Of a DNA stretch of 64,000 nt, positions 51,291 to 62,790 are shown piece by piece. The DNA lies in assembly GCA_028023455.1 (NCBI GenBank), contig JAQFVV010000049.1:5381149-5445148 (forward strand), given 5' to 3'. Position 1 is the stretch's first letter, and each line of letters begins with the position of its first letter. The stretch comes from Epiperipatus broadwayi. Lineage: Eukaryota > Onychophora > Udeonychophora > Euonychophora > Peripatidae. A program made the translations under genes and the position numbers. A model generated the notes under the pieces. It did no database searches. It had not been told where the DNA came from and worked only from the letters and a program-made list of their open reading frames with translations.

Positions 51291-52218
51291 CATATATATT
51301 CATCATTGATTTAGTTGCATTCTCTATATTATTTGACTGCTACATTTATTGCCCTAAATACGGGCTTCAATCACTTTGAATGCACAAAGTAAACACATAA
51401 TAATTTACTATGATAAACTTCATTAGGTCTGGCAAGCATTAAAAGAACATTGATAAATAGATTATGCACAATTTTGTATATTGATGAGACTGAAATTAAT
51501 ATATTAAATTTTGTCGGTTATACTTCTATACTAAAAATTTAATTATATTTATGAAATATTGGAATAAAAGTTTGAATGTTGTTGTGCTTCTTATGTGACA
51601 GAAGATGGATAAATTTAGCAATAAATATTTTTTATTTCTTGGATAATGGGAGCAAAAGTAAATGGAGTTGGACCCCAAATGAAACAGTATTAATGTAGAT
51701 TTATATTTTATTAGATATCAGCTTGTGTTGGTTATATAGTTGTAAATAATTAGCATAGAAATAATGAAGAAATCTAGTAATAATCAAATTTTTTGAATGG
51801 GCCTAAAAATGATCCCAAGTAAATAATTGACACTCCTTCATAAAATAAATGATTTGGTTAGTAGACTTGGGCATACTTTCAAGGAGTCTCAAGATATTAA
51901 TGAGGAATTTTAAAAAGCTTAGAGCAACATGTTTAATAAAATGGAGGCTTGCATGGTAATTTGTGAAAGAATAAAAAAAACACAAAATGTAAACATGCCA
52001 AAAGTTTTGCTACCAAGAATCAGAAGATAATTTCAAACTCTCTGACTTTTTAGATGCTAATATTTTAGTAAAAAATAATAATAAATATCTAGAGCAGCAG
52101 CATAATAAAAGCAGTGCCTGTTATATAAAAGATCAATTTTCTTCTGACCATAGCTGGTAAAATGGCACTTCATATGGTGTCTGTCTAAGAGATAAAGCTG
52201 CCATGATTTTGGATAATT
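51291..52218. other. AT-rich DNA without recognisable genes
   Basis: No homology noted. Confidence 0.55.
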
Positions 52219-52410
52219 GCACAGAGACTAAACTCTCCATTCATTAGCATCACCAGTGCAAGACAGAGTAATCAATGGATGCAAAAAGGCTTTTTGGATC
52301 CATTGATTACTCTGTCTAGCACTGATGATGCTATTAAATGGAGAGTTTAGCCTCTGTGTATCTGTGTAAGCAGCTTGTGTACACATAAGAAATGGCAATC
52401 ATGTGATGTT
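52219..52410. repeat. Foldback family F, nearly loopless hairpin copy
   Basis: Left arm 52219-52289 and right arm 52290-52362 are inverted copies of about 70 bp, meeting at AAAAAGGCTTTTTGG. Blocks AGACAGAGTAATCAATGGAT / ATCCATTGATTACTCTGTCT and CTAAACTCTCCAT / ATGGAGAGTTTAG match almost fully. The tail GCTTGTGTACACATAAGAAA, then GGCAATCATGTGATGTTTA, to about 52410 is shared with the 34.3- and 42.8-kb copies. This is the most complete copy of the family. Confidence 0.92.
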
Positions 52411-53525
52411 TAATTTTTAATAATAATGGTATATATGAAAAAGTATTTCTTAACAAAAAATCTCTGAACCTATAATGGTTTAACTACAGTGAAATATAAA
52501 ATTTTGACTATGTCTATTTTGACTGTGAACCTATAATTGTGTTTGATTGCATACTAGAGAAATTTTCATATAGTGGAACAGTTAGAACTAATGTGCAAAA
52601 AAGAATATTATGAAGAATGTATACATAAATTGCATTTTATTAGTGCAGGGGCAAGACATGTAAGAATTTTTGATAATTTAAACCTGTTTATATAAGCTTG
52701 GGTTATCAATTCATCACTTTTACTTTATGATATTGAACATAGAAAAAGAATATTCAAGATGTATATTTCTTATATATATATATATATGATATTCAGATTA
52801 TAGGTTTTATAAGTGATAGCCAGGTATATATAGAAGATTAACTGCTCATTGATAATCAAATGATTAGCTTGATATGGAAAAGCTACTCATAAATTGTCTT
52901 TGAAGGATGATTTCTTGCTAATGTTTGTGAGCTGTGGAAACTATATAGTGGTACATAAAATTGGTTTACAAAAAGAAAGGTCTTACAAATTTGTCACCTC
53001 AAAGGAAAATTGAGTGGTACATAGTATACTCCAATTCTTCAAAGTCTTGCAATTTTGTTGTGAATAAAACCACTATGATAGAATATATGAGAAATAAGAA
53101 ATAACTGCAGATCTTCAATCTGCAATAAAGAAATTCCATCTACATCATTTCATAGATCATTATAGGTAAGAAAATGTTACTTGTCTAATCTATAACTATG
53201 ATGATGCTGAATATTTTCTTTTTGTAGTGATAGAAATATCTGTGTTATTTAACTCTTCACATTCTGATAATACTGAATCTCTATACAGGTGTAGAATTCA
53301 ACAAAATAATGTTACAGTAAAGTGTATGAATTATTATGGATTGATTAATGAATATATAGTCTCTGTTATTGACTAATGACACATTTTTTCTCTCTTATCA
53401 AGAACCTCTATTTCTTTGTTATAAGGAATACATGGTCCAATATTGTCAGAACTAGCACAATATAATCTTTGATTTCTTTATTTAATATCACATTAAGTTT
53501 GAATCTCAGTAATCAAGTAGTGAAC
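52411..53525. other. AT-rich DNA without recognisable genes
   Basis: No homology noted. The hAT transposon begins right after it. Confidence 0.55.
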
Positions 53526-53637
53526 ATTTATATCAAGGGGCAGCAACCTTTTGGTAGTGTGGTGCTGAACCTATGTTACAATGTTATTCCATCTGCTGAC
53601 ATGGTTTTACCAACCTTATTATATTATATTATCAAAA

Positions 53638-53757
53638 TTGGTTCAGTTATAATGGGCTTCGAAGTTATATATAATATTATAGTATATAATATACACTACT
53701 ATACAATATATACTACTATATAATATATACTTTTGAAGTCCATTATAATTGGATCTT
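53638..53757. repeat. Subterminal hairpin in the hAT left end
   Basis: The arms (TTGGTTCAGTTATAATGGGC at 53638-53657 plus TTCGAAGT; and ACTTTTGAAGTCC then ATTATAATTGGATC ending near 53755) are inverted copies. A TA-rich 60-base loop of ACTACTATA units separates them. It may be a secondary insertion or a subterminal feature of the family. Confidence 0.75.
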
Positions 53758-53868
53758 ATATTATTGGTCATTCAGTATTTTAAAATACTTAGCATCATGT
53801 GAAAAGTACCTTTTTTAAAATTTGTAATTTTTAACATGCTTATTAAAAATTATATTACAAATTATAAA

Positions 53869-55820
53869 TTACAACTTTTTACCTATACAAAATATATAAT
53901 TTAAATAAGAAAAAAATATCATGAATTCTAATATGATTAGCCATTTTTTATTATTAAAATAAATTAATGTGAACCTTGCCCTTGTACCTCTTTGCTCAAT
54001 GTCAGGTATGTAATTGGTCACTTTTAGCTTCATGCATGCTTCTGAATGTTCAGGTGTTAGGCAACTTCTTTGTGAACTCAAAATATTTTTCATATGTGAG
54101 AAAATTTGTTCACATAAGTAAGTTGAACCAAATGCTGAAAGCAGAGCACAAGCAGTTTTTTTTTCAAAGAATTAAATCTTTCAGGTAATGATATCCAACA
54201 ATTGAGAATGACAGCCGACTTTTCTAGACAGTTCCCTTCAAGAGTTTTCTGCAATTCTACAAATTTAGTTTTCCACAATTCTGATGACATTAATTTGATT
54301 AATTCCATTTCAAAACTATCAATATCCATCCACTCAAAAAGAGATAAATCAAATGGAGTCATCTTTAAATCAATTAAGTCAGGTTTGATGAGGAAAGAAA
54401 ATATGGGTGTGTGTATTTGGAAGTCTTCACATCATTTGGAAAATTCTTCTCTGAGAGCTTCAATGTATTTTTGAAGTTCATCTTTGTTAATGTTAAATTG
54501 ATTTGCATGGGCCTTTACATTTGGAAAGTACTTGTAGGTGTTAGTGGTAATATCACACCAAAATATATCTAATTTTGATGCAAATCCTTTCCAATATTCA
54601 AAAAGTTCTAGTACTGTTTGACCCTTCCCTTGCAAATGCAAGTTTAACTCATTCAGGTGTTGAGTTATATCAATCAGAAACATCAATTTGCATAAACAGT
54701 CTTCATCATTTATTTCTGGATAATGTTCTTTTTCATCAAGAAACATCTTGATTTCTTTCAGACATGATACAAACCTGTTCAAGACATTACCTTAACTAAT
54801 CCAACAAACATTGCTGTATAGAGGGAGGTCTATATATGTACTATTCATTTCTTGCAAAAGGGATTTAAATTGCCTATGTGTTAATGAAGAATGAGAAACT
54901 ATGAAATTAATTATTTTAATGACAGTGTCCATTACAGAATTCAAGCATTGTGATGAAATTTTTGCAACTAAATTTTCCTGGTGTATAATGCAATGGAAAC
55001 TCAATATTCGATGTTTAATATGATTTTCAAGAAGTTTAACAAATCCCTTTTTCTTTCCGACCATTGCATGACTGGCATCAGTAGTAACACTAAATATTTT
55101 ATTTATGTTGATTTTCTGATTTTCAAAATAAGTGAAAAATGCAGTGAAAATATCATGTCCCTTTGTTGTACCAGTAAGAGGAATCAAGCAACACAATCCT
55201 TCATAAATATGATTGTTGTCACAATATCATGCAACTATTGCTAGGTGCGCCACATCATTTACATCAGTGCTTTCATCAACAGCAACACTGAATGCAACAG
55301 CTTGCTGTAAACTGGTTTTCTCTTTTGTTGTTACATCTTTGGCCATGTCAGTTATTCTTTTTTGAATTGATCTTGCAGAAGCTGGTATTTCTTGAATCCG
55401 AGACAGTATCATTTGTTTATTATATGGTAGATCACTGAATAAGATTTTAGCATTTTTCAAAAACGTTTCTTTGATGAACTGTCCATCTGTGAAAGGTTTG
55501 CCTTTCAAAGCCACACAATGAGCAATTGTATAACTACATTTGGTGGCTTTATTTTGGGTTCCAATTATTTGACTAAAATAATTAGTTTGTTTCTTAAAGG
55601 CAGAAACAGCTCTTTTTATAGCTTCACTTTTCTCATCTGAGTTTTTAAACATGAACACATGTTTAGTTTGATAATGTCTTTGTACACTTGAGGTACGACA
55701 TACAATACTTTCACAGCATAATATACACACAGCACAATCTTTTTGCTGTACAAATTCATATTCATTTGTCCAAGAGTCTTGAAAAGAGCGAATATCATGT
55801 TTTTGTCTTTTGTGGGACAT
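53869..55820 (-). pseudogene. hAT transposase with BED zinc finger (ZBED5/GTF2IRD2-like)
   Basis: The start is the ATG at 55818-55820. A BED finger (Cys32, Cys35, His49, His54) leads to AVAFSVAVDESTD with the first catalytic Asp (182). Then come VTTDASHAMVGKK, CIIHQENL and, near the C-terminus, FGSTYLCEQIFSHMK, the hAT dimerisation signature. The reading frame is kept from 55820 to about 54170 through three in-frame stops: TGA at 55227-55229 and TGA at 54432-54434, both where family members appear to have Arg, and TAA at 54792-54794. A frameshift then lies near the nine-T run at 54156-54164; the signature is in the shifted frame. About 650 codons in all is normal for this group, so almost nothing is lost except through these four lesions. 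Confidence 0.93.
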
Positions 55821-56243
55821 TTTGGGAATCTCTCAGTCACTATGCCATGAAAATCTCTTTTTTGAAAGAAGCGCCACCAATGAGCGTCGATTATTTACCA
55901 TTCAACTACTGAAAATAGCTTTCTAAAATTGATAACATAATAAGCTTTTTATTTGGATTACGATCTCATTTTTTAATTTTATCAGAAGTAAAATGTGAAT
56001 ATGTAGAATTTTTTCCACTTGCAAACAAAAATATCTTTTAAATAAAGTCAAGTGTATTATTTTTTGGTAAATAATGATTTAATCGTAAATTCAATGTTGA
56101 ATGTAAAAACAAAACAAAAAAAAAGATGCTGAAATTAAAATATATATTTTTTCATTATTGCAATTTATTCCGAGTGCCATTGATAATCATTGGCATGCCA
56201 AGTATGGCACAGATGCCATAGGTTGCCAACCCCTGATTTATAT

Positions 56244-58049
56244 AAAACCTTCATTTTATTAATAGTGACAAATTTATAGAAGTTATATACATGATTAAAG
56301 GTCGGTAAGATATAAAGGGTCAGTTCACCTAGTTCTAAAAATCTGAAACCCATGATTTTGTCACGAATTAGGCAGCTTAATTATTTTTGCCTTATATGTC
56401 AATATATTATAATAGTAACTTCTTCCAGTTATTATTAATATACTTATATCTTTAATGAAATAATTTATAAATATAAAATCTATTTGAATATTTTAATATG
56501 TATATACATATATACTATTTATATATATATGAACTTTAAACAATACATACATTAATGTCAAGCTTTTTAGTAAAATGCTAGATTTGAAGTAGAGAAATAA
56601 ATGATTATATATATATTTTTTATTATTAAATCTTAAAAGGAATAGCAATATAAAAAGAAAAGAACATTTATTTGAGTTTTGGAAACTACGTTATTCTAAC
56701 ACTTCATTATTTTTTTAAATATATATAAATTTAAGATAATTGTATATATTAAGGATAAAACAATGTGCAGTGAGTAGTATAATTATTATATCGTAAAAGG
56801 TTTCGAAACCAACTTACATGTTATTTTGAAATAGTAATTGAAAAGAACGTCTAATGATAATAGAAAAATGGAGATTAAGAACATCATCATTCGAAGAATA
56901 TTTACTTTATATTATATCAATCAAGTCATTGGATATTATTAACAGTTTATCAATTAAGGATAAATAAATCATCATTATTCCAATGGATTAATATACTTTG
57001 TAAAAGATCTTCATTAGGATTATGAACTATAGACTTAAATATCTACTCTCAACTCTGGAAAATAAGTTTTCTTTATTATTTATTTATATATATTATAATA
57101 ATACTTATATTATTTTAATATGTTTATTATTATTATTTTTATTTCAAATTTGACATCACATCATTATATCTTAATAGGAATATTTATGTTTAATATTAAA
57201 CATAACTTGAAAGCCCTACATAACTCATAAAAAATTAGATGAAGGATACAAAAATGGTCACTATTTAACAGATATTTAAAATAAGTTTATTATATATATA
57301 TATATTATATAATATAATAAACATTATATGTATTTTATTTATTATAAATGCATATAATATATAAGTTGTACAATTGTAAATAGTACTTATATATTAATAA
57401 TTATAAAATAATGGAATAAAGATTGTAAATAAATTAATATTATATAAATGATTAATTTTTGAATCTAGATATTGTTTTATATATCTGTTAACTTAAATTA
57501 TATACTTTAATTATAGTTTATCATAACACAGAATTTTATCATAGCGTATTAAATAGAAATATTATTTATTAATATTTTATTATGGTAGAATTCATTCTTA
57601 TTTATTTATTAATATTTTATTTATCATTTACATTATATTTTTTTTATTGTTTATTAAATATTGAGTTATTAACTGGATCTCTTTGTCTAATCATTATTGA
57701 ATTATATTATATATATATGCTAGTATTATAAATATCATATGAATGTCAATTATTAGTTAATGGTTATATAAATGCATATTAAATAATAACTTGTTTTGAA
57801 ATTATCCCTGAAAAGAGCTAATTGCAAATTCTCCATGAGTTTGAAGATCATGGCATAATGGTGATTGAAAGAGGGATGAAAGATGGATGAACTAGTCTAA
57901 ATTATATTAAATCTTATTTAAAAATTATTGAGCTAGCATAATAAAGATAGATATAATCATGGACTTAGTATTTCATCGATTCATTTTTAGCATTCTACCT
58001 GAAGACCCAAAGTCCGATTGTAGTGAAATGCATATCCTCTTTCTAGGGA
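56244..58049. other. Very AT-rich DNA upstream of the Gypsy element
   Basis: It contains TA runs at about 56590-56625 and 57290-57310. The 5' LTR of the Gypsy element could begin in here, but without the 3' LTR in the window I cannot place its edges. Confidence 0.45.
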
Positions 58050-58056
58050 ATTTAAT

Positions 58057-58290
58057 CATCCCATTATATTTAACAAGACCAACTTAGACTTTAAATATAA
58101 TCCATTCCGTTATATATGGCGAACCCAACTGTGAAGCATTAAATTAATGATTTCCAAGCATTAAATATAATCGATTCTGTTATATTTGACACATCAACTG
58201 GGATAATTATATGCCATTCCGTTATATTTGGTGCCTCAACTAAGACATCAAATATCCTGTTTCGTTATATTTGGCATGCAATGTTTTAGA
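58057..58290 (+). repeat. Gypsy leader tandem repeat, five units of about 42-69 bp
   Basis: The blocks CATCCCATTATATTTAACAA (58057), CATTCCGTTATATATGGCGA (58103), GATTCTGTTATATTTGACAC (58172), CATTCCGTTATATTTGGTGC (58214) and GTTTCGTTATATTTGGCATG (58257) are variants of one unit, mostly followed by CCAACT or TCAACT. TGG-GCC or TGGCG after the T run resembles the start of a primer-binding site, so part of the repeat may duplicate the LTR/PBS junction. Confidence 0.75.
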
Positions 58291-58747
58291 CATTGAACAT
58301 TTAAGTTCATCACAGGTATAAATTATATACTATTACATATTTAGTTTATTAACTGTGGCTTTGAATCAATGATTCTATATTATTATATATAGTGAAAAAG
58401 TCATGGATAGATTAATTGATTATTCTTAGTAACAAGTATGTTGTTATGAAGATTCATATGGTGTTTATAATGGCAAGATTAAAATATTATTAAAAATGAT
58501 AATATATATAATATGATTTAGAGAGATCAATATTTAAATAATTAATTATTAAATTGTGTTTTAAATAAGAGTAAAGTGGGATAAAGTTTTTTTTATAGAC
58601 ATAGATGTTTAAAAATATACACATATATCATTAGAACATCATAAGTATATATGAATAGCATGAATTGGTAAAGAACTTTACGATATAATATTTTGCTTAT
58701 AAAAATATATAAACTTGTGTAATATTTGAATTGGGTTAAAATTTGTT

Positions 58748-60600
58748 ATGCTTCGAAGTGGGAAAATGTTTTCAAATAAAGGTGTTGAATGTTCTAGTCA
58801 AATGCAAGATGATTTGCAAAGTGAACTAAGTGATGATATTAATATTATAGAAGAATCATCATTAGTACAAGCACCTGGGGGTTCTGCAACCATGATTGAA
58901 TACCCTCAACAAACACAAAACACAAAATATAGTTGATGAAGATTTAAATCAATTATCTAAAATTGAGATTAACCAATCACTTAATGTTGGTACAACAAAG
59001 GTTATAGATAATAACACAACTATGATGGAAATGTTCCAAATGTTTATGAATAAAATGGACAGTAATAATCAAAAATTAGATGATAATATTAATAGTTTAA
59101 AAAGTGACATGTGTAACTTAAAAAGTGATTTGAATCAAAAATTAGATGTTAATAATAAAAAATAAGATAGTTTAAAAAATGATTTGAAGGTTGAAATAAC
59201 AGGAATTGAAAATAAACTATCTACAAAAATCCAACAATTAAATTTAAATGTGGATAATGTTAAAAAAGATAACATAGAAATTAAACAAGCATTAAATGAT
59301 CTAAAGAATGAAATTGATGAAAATATTTTAAAATGTCAACAATGGTTTAGTAAGTTCCAAAATGACATCATAGATAAATTTAATGTTAAATGTGTTGAAA
59401 TATATAAAAATCAAGAAATTTTTAGAGAAGAGGTAAAGGAAGAACAAAATAAAATACGGAATGAAATTCAAGAAGTTAAACAAAGAACACATGCAAAAAT
59501 AGATCAACTCTTTACTAAACAAAATAATGAAATAGAATCCCAGAATAATGTATTAGAGACTATTGATCATCAACTTAAAACTTTGGACAATAAAATAACT
59601 TTAATAGAAATAAATACAAATAAAGATAAAAATATATTAGAAAAATAAGGGAAGATACTACTGAAACTTGGAATAGAGTTAATAAAATAAAAGAATCAAC
59701 TGATAGTAGATTTTTAATTATTGAAACCCAAATATGTAAGAAAACATCAACTATAGAAATGCATCAGGTTGAAAACAATGTAAATACTCATAGTAGTAAT
59801 CAAGAACAAAATCTTGGTGAAAATCATTTAGAGGTTATTCAAAAAGATCCCCAACAAGTAATTGATTCTTATGATAGATCAAATTTTCAGTATCATATAA
59901 TGCCTGAAGTTGAAAATTATCCTAGTAATTTTGAATTAGAAGGGTTAAACTTAAATACTTGTAGGATTAATCATGAAAATCAAACATTAACTTCTCAGTT
60001 GAATGTTTTAGAAAAGCAAAAGGTATATAATCATTCAATACCAAGTAGTACAATTAACCAATTTGTTAGGTTAAAAACATTCAAGGGATCTCATAATGAA
60101 TCTTCTATAGAACATATTAGAAGCCTTAATCTTTATTTTTCAGTTAACCGTAATTTATCAGAAGGAGAAAAAGTGATCATTGCATATAGTCACTTACAAG
60201 GAGATACATTAATGTGGTGGGAGTCTTTATCACAAACTCCATTTACTTATATGGAATACCAAAAATTATTAATTAAAAATTTTTGGAATAGGGATAAACA
60301 AGAGGCTTTATTGTACCAAATATTCCAGAACAAGTATAAGCAGACACCTGGAGAAACCTTGACCAAATTCTTTCTCCATCAAATAACAAAGTTAAGAACA
60401 CTTAATACCAACCATTAAGTGAAGGCAAAAGGATTAGAATAATAAAAAGAAATTTACCACTTAAAATAGAACAATAATTATTGTGTACCAATATAACAAA
60501 AATAGAACAAATAGTAGAACTTTTAAATAGTATTGATATGAATCAAACTAATTTATCAATTAGATTACCTGATTAAAAAAAGGGATGAAGCTTCAATCAA
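58748..60600 (+). pseudogene. Gypsy gag with a coiled-coil N-terminus
   Basis: The ATG at 58748 opens a first frame (62 codons). A second frame (from about 58896) continues with repeated Asn/Asp/Leu/Lys heptads, predicted by eye to be a long coiled coil, to 59648, interrupted by a TAA at 59163-59165. Frame shifts near 58900-58930 and near the A-run at about 59640 connect these to the third block, open from about 59636 (its first Met is at 59759). This block has a retrotransposon gag core: FVRLKTFKG, then YSHLQGDTLMWWESL, matching the usual 'A--(Y)L-G-A--WW' pattern, ending near 60418. Beyond another indel there is SEGKRIRIIKRNLPLKIEQ, then a Lys/Asn-rich stretch. No CCHC knuckle is visible in the expected place. 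The coiled coil may serve multimerisation; this is an inference. Confidence 0.78.
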
Positions 60601-60816
60601 TACAATATTTTATAGTAGAAGGAAAAATAATAAAGATACCAATCATTGGAAGGGAAAAACATCTCAAAGGAATATACCTTATGATCCTTCTCCCAAAATA
60701 AATCGTGATAATTTAAATAAAGTAAAAATAACTTCTAATAATCCAAGAAGTTCCCCAAAACCGGGATGTAGTAAAAATATACCCACAGTTTCACATAAAA
60801 CAAACTAAAAGGGTAC

Positions 60817-61240
60817 TTGAGGAAATTTTCTTCACCTCAAGAAACCAAATACCCTATGAGGAACTTGAATCAATCTTTTACACGAGAAATCACTAACATG
60901 ATGTGTTCATGGGAAGATACAACACCAAATTTTGTTTTACAAAGATGCTTTATGATAGAAGTTTTGTTTGAGAGCTTGCTGGTTAAGGCATTATTAGATT
61001 CTGGTAGTCAAATTTTAGTGATATCAGAAAAATTTTACCAAAAGATTTTAGCAATAAATCCTAATATCAAAAGTTAACACTGAAATCTATGCAGGTTACC
61101 ATGGCTAACAGCAGAAAAGCTAAGTTAATCCAAAAACAGATTTGGTTTGAGATTAAAATTGGCCAAACAACTCTCTATCATGTATTTTTAATATTGAATG
61201 GTTAATTCATAATGTTATTTTAGGGGCAGACTTCCTACAT
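60817..61240 (+). pseudogene. Gypsy aspartic protease
   Basis: The frame from 60817 holds VKALLDSGSQILVIS with the retropepsin DSG active-site triplet (the Asp-Ser-Gly form, where many relatives have Asp-Thr-Gly). The frame ends in a stop at 61075-61077. In the broken frame after it, NVILGADFL at about 61213-61238 matches the ILG-DFL motif near the end of Gypsy proteases. The enzyme would cut the Gag-Pol polyprotein during particle maturation. The 5' part of the pol frame is not joined to gag by a visible overlap, so the protease start is unknown. Confidence 0.75.
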
Positions 61241-61479
61241 TTGAGACACTTGTGTAATTGATTTCTGTAATAAGACAGTTAAAATAAGTGATGAAGTCTT
61301 GGAGATGACATTGCTTCCAAGATATGATCTAATTGAAGTTGATTGTATAACATCTAGCATTCCAGAAGCACTCTTAGAGAGTAAACTCACAGAATCCAAT
61401 TTGCTTGAAAGTGATGATATATTAAAATTATGATTTATTATAAAAGAATTTAATTCTATTTTTTTCAGACATACCAGGA

Positions 61480-62790
61480 GTGATAAAGGGATTCTAGCAG
61501 AGAATTAGATTAATTCATGATCAACCATTTCAATCCAAATCATATCCTATTCCATATCAATATCGGGAAGATATATCTAAGCAAATTAATAAAATGCTGG
61601 ATTGGAAAATCATTTCTAAATGCTCTTCACCTTACTGTAATCCAGTAGTAACTGTGAAGAAGAAAGATGGGTCGATGAGATTTTGTTTAGATGCTAGACA
61701 ACTAAACAAAATTACTGTCCCAGACAAAAATATCCCACCACCCATACATGAATTATTTGTGAAATTTGGAAATAAGAAGGTATTTTCTACTTGTGATTTA
61801 ACCTCCAGCTATTGGCAGATTGAACTTCATCCAGAAGATCATCAATATACTGCTTTCCGTTATGAAGGTTTTACATACCAATTTAATAGGATGCCCTTTG
61901 GATTAATAAATAGTGGTGCAGGTCTAATTAGGTGTCTGGATAAAACTTTATCTCCTGAGGTAAAACAAATCATAATTATTTATGTGGATGATGTAATTAT
62001 TGCATCTACCACAATTGAAGAACACCTTCAACATTTATCTTAATTTTTTAAAGAGTGTTTTCTGAAAGGTATAAAAATTCACTTCAAGAAGAGTACTTTA
62101 GTTTCCAACCAGGTAATCTTCTTGGGTCATATTGTTGGTTGCAATGGGATAAGACCTCATCCAGAGAAGATCTCTGCCATTCAAAACTTTCCTAAACCAT
62201 CTACTTGAAAACAAATTAGATAATTTTTAGGCCTATGTAATTTTTACAACCGTTTCTAGCAGAAGTTCTCAGACCACATGAAACCGTTGCATAAATTGAT
62301 TAGAAAAGATGAACGTTGGAAATGGACTGAAAAACAAGACCATGCATTTGAGAATATTAAAACAGGGTTTTTAAAGTTAACTATGTTAGCTTTCCCTGAT
62401 TTTAATAAACCATTCATTGTCTGAACAGATAGTAGTGGTTTTGGATTAGGGGTAACACTGTCCCAAATCCAAGAGGATGGCTAACCAGGTGTCCTCTACT
62501 TTATTAGCCGGCTCTTGAAAGGTCCAGAAATAAATTACATATTTACAGAGAAGGAAACACCAGCAATAGTCTGGGCTTTCCAAAAATTTCAACAAATGCT
62601 ACTCGGATCAGAGGTGATAGTGATCACTGATCACAAAAGCCTTGAATTCCTAAATCACAGTTATCTGACTAATAGTCGTCTAGTTAGATGGAGTTTACTG
62701 TTACAGGAATTTAATTACACTGTGCATTATTGCAAAAGGTCCGAGAATGTTGTGGCTGATGTACTTAGTCAAAATCCATGTAGGTCAGAA
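61480..62790 (+). pseudogene. Gypsy reverse transcriptase and RNase H
   Basis: The frame from 61594 to 62043 contains the RT blocks in order: VTVKKKDGSMRFCLDARQLN, STCDLTSSYWQIELHPED (motif A), FNRMPFGL and IIYVDDVIIA (YVDD). A TAA at 62041-62043 stops it, but the same frame continues with LGHIVG, then FLGLCNFYNRF, the FLG connection motif, and RNase H blocks TDSSGFGLG, FTEKETPAIVWAF, VITDHKSLEFL and ADVLSQ. The stops lie at unrelated residue positions, so there is no sign of stop recoding. Upstream (about 61440-61590) the usual pre-RT stretch is readable only in fragments. Confidence 0.9.

Larger units (their letters stand above)
53526..56243 (-). mobile_element. hAT DNA transposon with exact 8-bp target duplications
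   Basis: ATTTATAT occurs directly before (53526-53533) and after (56236-56243) the element, the 8-bp duplication expected of hAT elements. The element is 53534-56235 (2702 bp). Its ends are imperfect inverted repeats: CAAGGGGCAGCAACCT on the left, and the reverse complement of the right end CAGGGGTTGGCAACCT, 12 of 16 identical. A BED-finger transposase pseudogene occupies 53869-55820 on the minus strand. The element is complete in its ends but the gene is dead, so it could move only with help from another copy. Confidence 0.95.

Noticed and set aside
51803-51985. A small protein frame of 60 residues
   Set aside because: There is no homology, no signal of coding and its length is expected by chance in AT-rich DNA.
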